Assembly (NCBI GenBank): GCA_030674185.1
Contig: CM060306.1
Span: forward strand, 40,534,483 to 40,598,482
Source of the DNA: Monoplex corrugatus
Lineage: Eukaryota; Mollusca; Gastropoda; Littorinimorpha; Ranellidae
Length of the DNA stretch: 64,000 nt
Direction of reading: 5' to 3'
The position numbers were made by a program, and so were the translations under genes. How positions within the stretch are numbered: position 1 is the stretch's first letter; each line of letters begins with the position of its first letter. This document shows positions 61,821 to 64,000 of the stretch, piece by piece. The notes under the pieces are model-generated. The model did no database searches, was not told where the DNA came from, and saw nothing but the letters and a program-made list of their open reading frames with translations.

Positions 61821-61848
61821 ACACACACACACACACTCACACATAAAC
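61732..61848. repeat. (CA)n microsatellite
   Basis: About 115 bp of CA with ACAT steps. Confidence 0.95.
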
Positions 61849-61849
61849 A

Positions 61850-63420
61850 AACACTGTAGATAATCTATTGTGATAAGACATAAATCATAAAAAATGACTC
61901 ACATAGTGGATACCATAGTATTTAACGCAGACTTTATGAGGGAAAAAGCAGTAGATTAGTTGACAAAAAGACAACAAAAGAAAACAAAACAAACAAAACC
62001 CTTTCTTGAACGGAAACCAAATCCTTTATTCAAATAATCGGGAAAAAAAGTCGTCTCCAACAAAAACGAAGATCGTGACTCGGACAAAGATGTCATTCGT
62101 CAGCTGTTTCGCCGTGAGTAAACAATATTTCGCCTGAGGACAAGGCAGTGTGGGTGACGAGCCACCTGAGATGAATAGATACAACACATTCTGCTCCCTG
62201 TGTCTATGGGCGGCACGTGGATCAAATCTAACACCACATCATGCATTCTGTCCCTTCTTTTACACAAACAGCTACAAACGTCTAACACGTTAGCATAACA
62301 GCATCTGTAAAAACTGGCCAACAACCACAGACAGGCTGTGAAATTCCAGCTTGTGGATGATGCTAGTTTTGATGTTTTTATGCTGAAAACTGTCGGAAGA
62401 TGGACGTTATTTCTATATTTCCATTGGTATAGGGACATGGTGGTATTTTCCTTACCAAAGAGGCACTGACTTTGTGACGAAATCCTAGTATCACTTATAG
62501 AGGACTCAGTGGATGGTGTCCTGTATACGTTGGATAAAGAACAAGCACTACTGAACTCTACCAAAGTGTCCAAACAGCAGCACAGTTCTCTTTGGTAAGT
62601 TACCACTTTGTGGTTTTACATTTATAGTTCCTTTGGATTTTCTCGAACTGGGATTTCAAATAAATAAACTTGGGTTTAGTGGTGCGTTAAATAGCAAAAA
62701 TGAGTGGCATGGAGACAGTGCCGTTCAAGACGTGTGGTAGATGAGATAGTAAACAAAATTCATTTAGGCAAATGATGTAGAAGATCAGATAACAACAAAA
62801 AGCTGTGCTAACAAGTCATGTCAGTCACATTTATTTACAGGGGCACATAGAAAAAATAATTTAAAAAAGAACAGATGGCAAAAAATGAACACTACGCAAT
62901 TACACAAATTTATAAACTGGAATAAGGAAAAAGACGTGGGTATGCATTCAGATTCCCAGTTACATATCCAGTGACTTTGTCCATCAATGGTCCATGACCC
63001 AGAATACGTTCGTTTATTGATGGGATACATCACGCCATATAGGTCTGTGCCTCTGATTCTATGGCACTCAGAGGACTGCTAATTAAGCACAGACAACACT
63101 ACCAAACACAAAACGCAACAGTTTTATTGAACGCAAAAGGAAATCAAGTCATTGCATTGTTCAAGCATAGTTCAACTGGGAATTGTAAATGTAATATAAT
63201 CATCAAGAGTAGCCATTCAGTTTGTTCGTGGTGCTAAAATCTTTGTACCAGTCAGTGCTAAAAAATTACAATACTGACATAATTTTACAATAGTATACAT
63301 GACAATTGTTTTATAATAAGTAGCCTAAACTTTGTTTTCAAAATTAGTTCACTGTTGGGTTTTTTCCAGAAAGATATAAGTACCAACAAAGTAGGCCTCT
63401 GGTTTAAAGAGATGCAGAGG
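61850..63420. other. No supportable gene
   Basis: AT-rich DNA. A 168-codon open frame on the - strand (62606-62100) ends about 75 bp before a - strand AATAAA (near 62024), so a terminal exon is conceivable. It shows no known domain and no good acceptor was identified. Further - strand AATAAA motifs lie near 62828 and 63122. Confidence 0.4.
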
Positions 63421-63424
63421 TCAT

Positions 63425-63540
63425 ACACACACGCGCGCGCGCGCGCCACACACCACACACAACACACCACACACACACACACACCACACACACACACACA
63501 CCAACACACACACTCACTCACTCACTCACAAACACACACA
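63425..63540. repeat. (CG)n/(CA)n microsatellite
   Basis: Short GCGCGC start, interrupted CA, then CACT repeats. Confidence 0.92.
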
Positions 63541-63891
63541 CGTATGACTTTAATCCTTAGTGCAATCAACAATACAAAAGAAGAATCAACCAAATCCTGT
63601 GTAACAAAACCATATGATGCATATTTTTAAACCACCACTAAACCCAATGTGTACCCCTCAGAGCACGTTTGAATCGGCCACAATCGATCAGTTTGACTTC
63701 ACAGCACAAAGCGAATTTCCTCCCATAATGCAACAGGAACTGGAGAGCTGTTCACCCACGCTAGTGACGTCATGCACGTGACGCTCAACAATGGCTCTCA
63801 GGACGAAACGTTTTGAACGCGCTGAGTGTGTGCAAGTGCTGTTTTTTTCTGGACGGTGAAAGGTGGAATGGATCGACATATGTAAAAATGT

Positions 63892-63942
63892 GTTTGTTTG
63901 TTTGTTGTTGTTTGTTTGTTTGTTTGTTTGTTTGTTTGTTGT
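63892..63942 (+). repeat. (TTTG)n microsatellite
   Basis: About twelve TTTG steps with one TTG break, shortly before the window end. Confidence 0.92.
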
Positions 63943-64000
63943 AGCACTTTGAGAATAATTCAAATAAACGCTGCATGTGGAATTACACAAAAATTATATA

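Noticed and set aside
62100..62606. 168-codon open frame on the - strand
   Set aside because: No recognisable domain, no convincing acceptor; length is compatible with chance, although a - strand AATAAA lies just downstream.

Overview
The window looks like repeat-rich, non-bacterial DNA from a mollusc, most likely a gastropod. It has GT-AG introns, a signal-peptide neuropeptide precursor of the molluscan allatotropin/ATRP type, tRNA-derived SINEs, several non-LTR retrotransposon remnants and a very high load of microsatellites and minisatellites. Species cannot be fixed from the sequence alone.

I can support only one host gene, on the + strand. It is an allatotropin-related peptide (ATRP) precursor spread over about 45 kb in three coding exons: 2524-2711 (signal peptide, KR site, amidated 14-residue peptide, second KR site), 22906-22996 (acidic linker ELAQLAAENPSL... 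ending FIDVDG) and 47754-47803 (DGIVSSQELFGLDAQ, stop). Exons 2 and 3 join in phase to rebuild a canonical 12-residue EF-hand loop split across the intron. Exon 2 carries an apparent one-base discrepancy near its 5' end that breaks the frame from exon 1. The two introns, about 20.2 kb and 24.8 kb, contain almost everything else in the first 48 kb.

Layout: 1-2.5 kb is upstream DNA or a 5' UTR intron with (CA)n and (CT)n tracts. Intron 1 (2.7-22.9 kb) holds a head-to-tail array of five diverged 1.1-1.3 kb units (4.25-11.9 kb), a CR1-like retrotransposon remnant (12.5-14.4 kb), two SINEs, two pieces of another LINE family and a 24-bp minisatellite (19.74-20.53 kb). Intron 2 (23.0-47.75 kb) holds a 29-bp minisatellite (25.66-27.08 kb), a third SINE, long CA/TG tracts, inverted repeats, a nearly full-length APE-type non-LTR retrotransposon on the - strand (36.0-39.2 kb) sitting in an (ATAC)n tract, an RNase H-region fragment of another LINE (39.6-40.1 kb) and a 47-bp minisatellite (46.54-47.24 kb) just upstream of the last exon. 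From 48 to 64 kb I see no supportable host gene: only simple repeats, a second CR1-like remnant (59.4-61.2 kb) and a large hairpin (61.25-61.41 kb).

Stretches not listed as features (for example 21.2-22.5, 23.5-25.6, 50.0-51.7 and 53.6-55.8 kb) are AT-rich non-coding DNA in which I found no recognisable gene or element.
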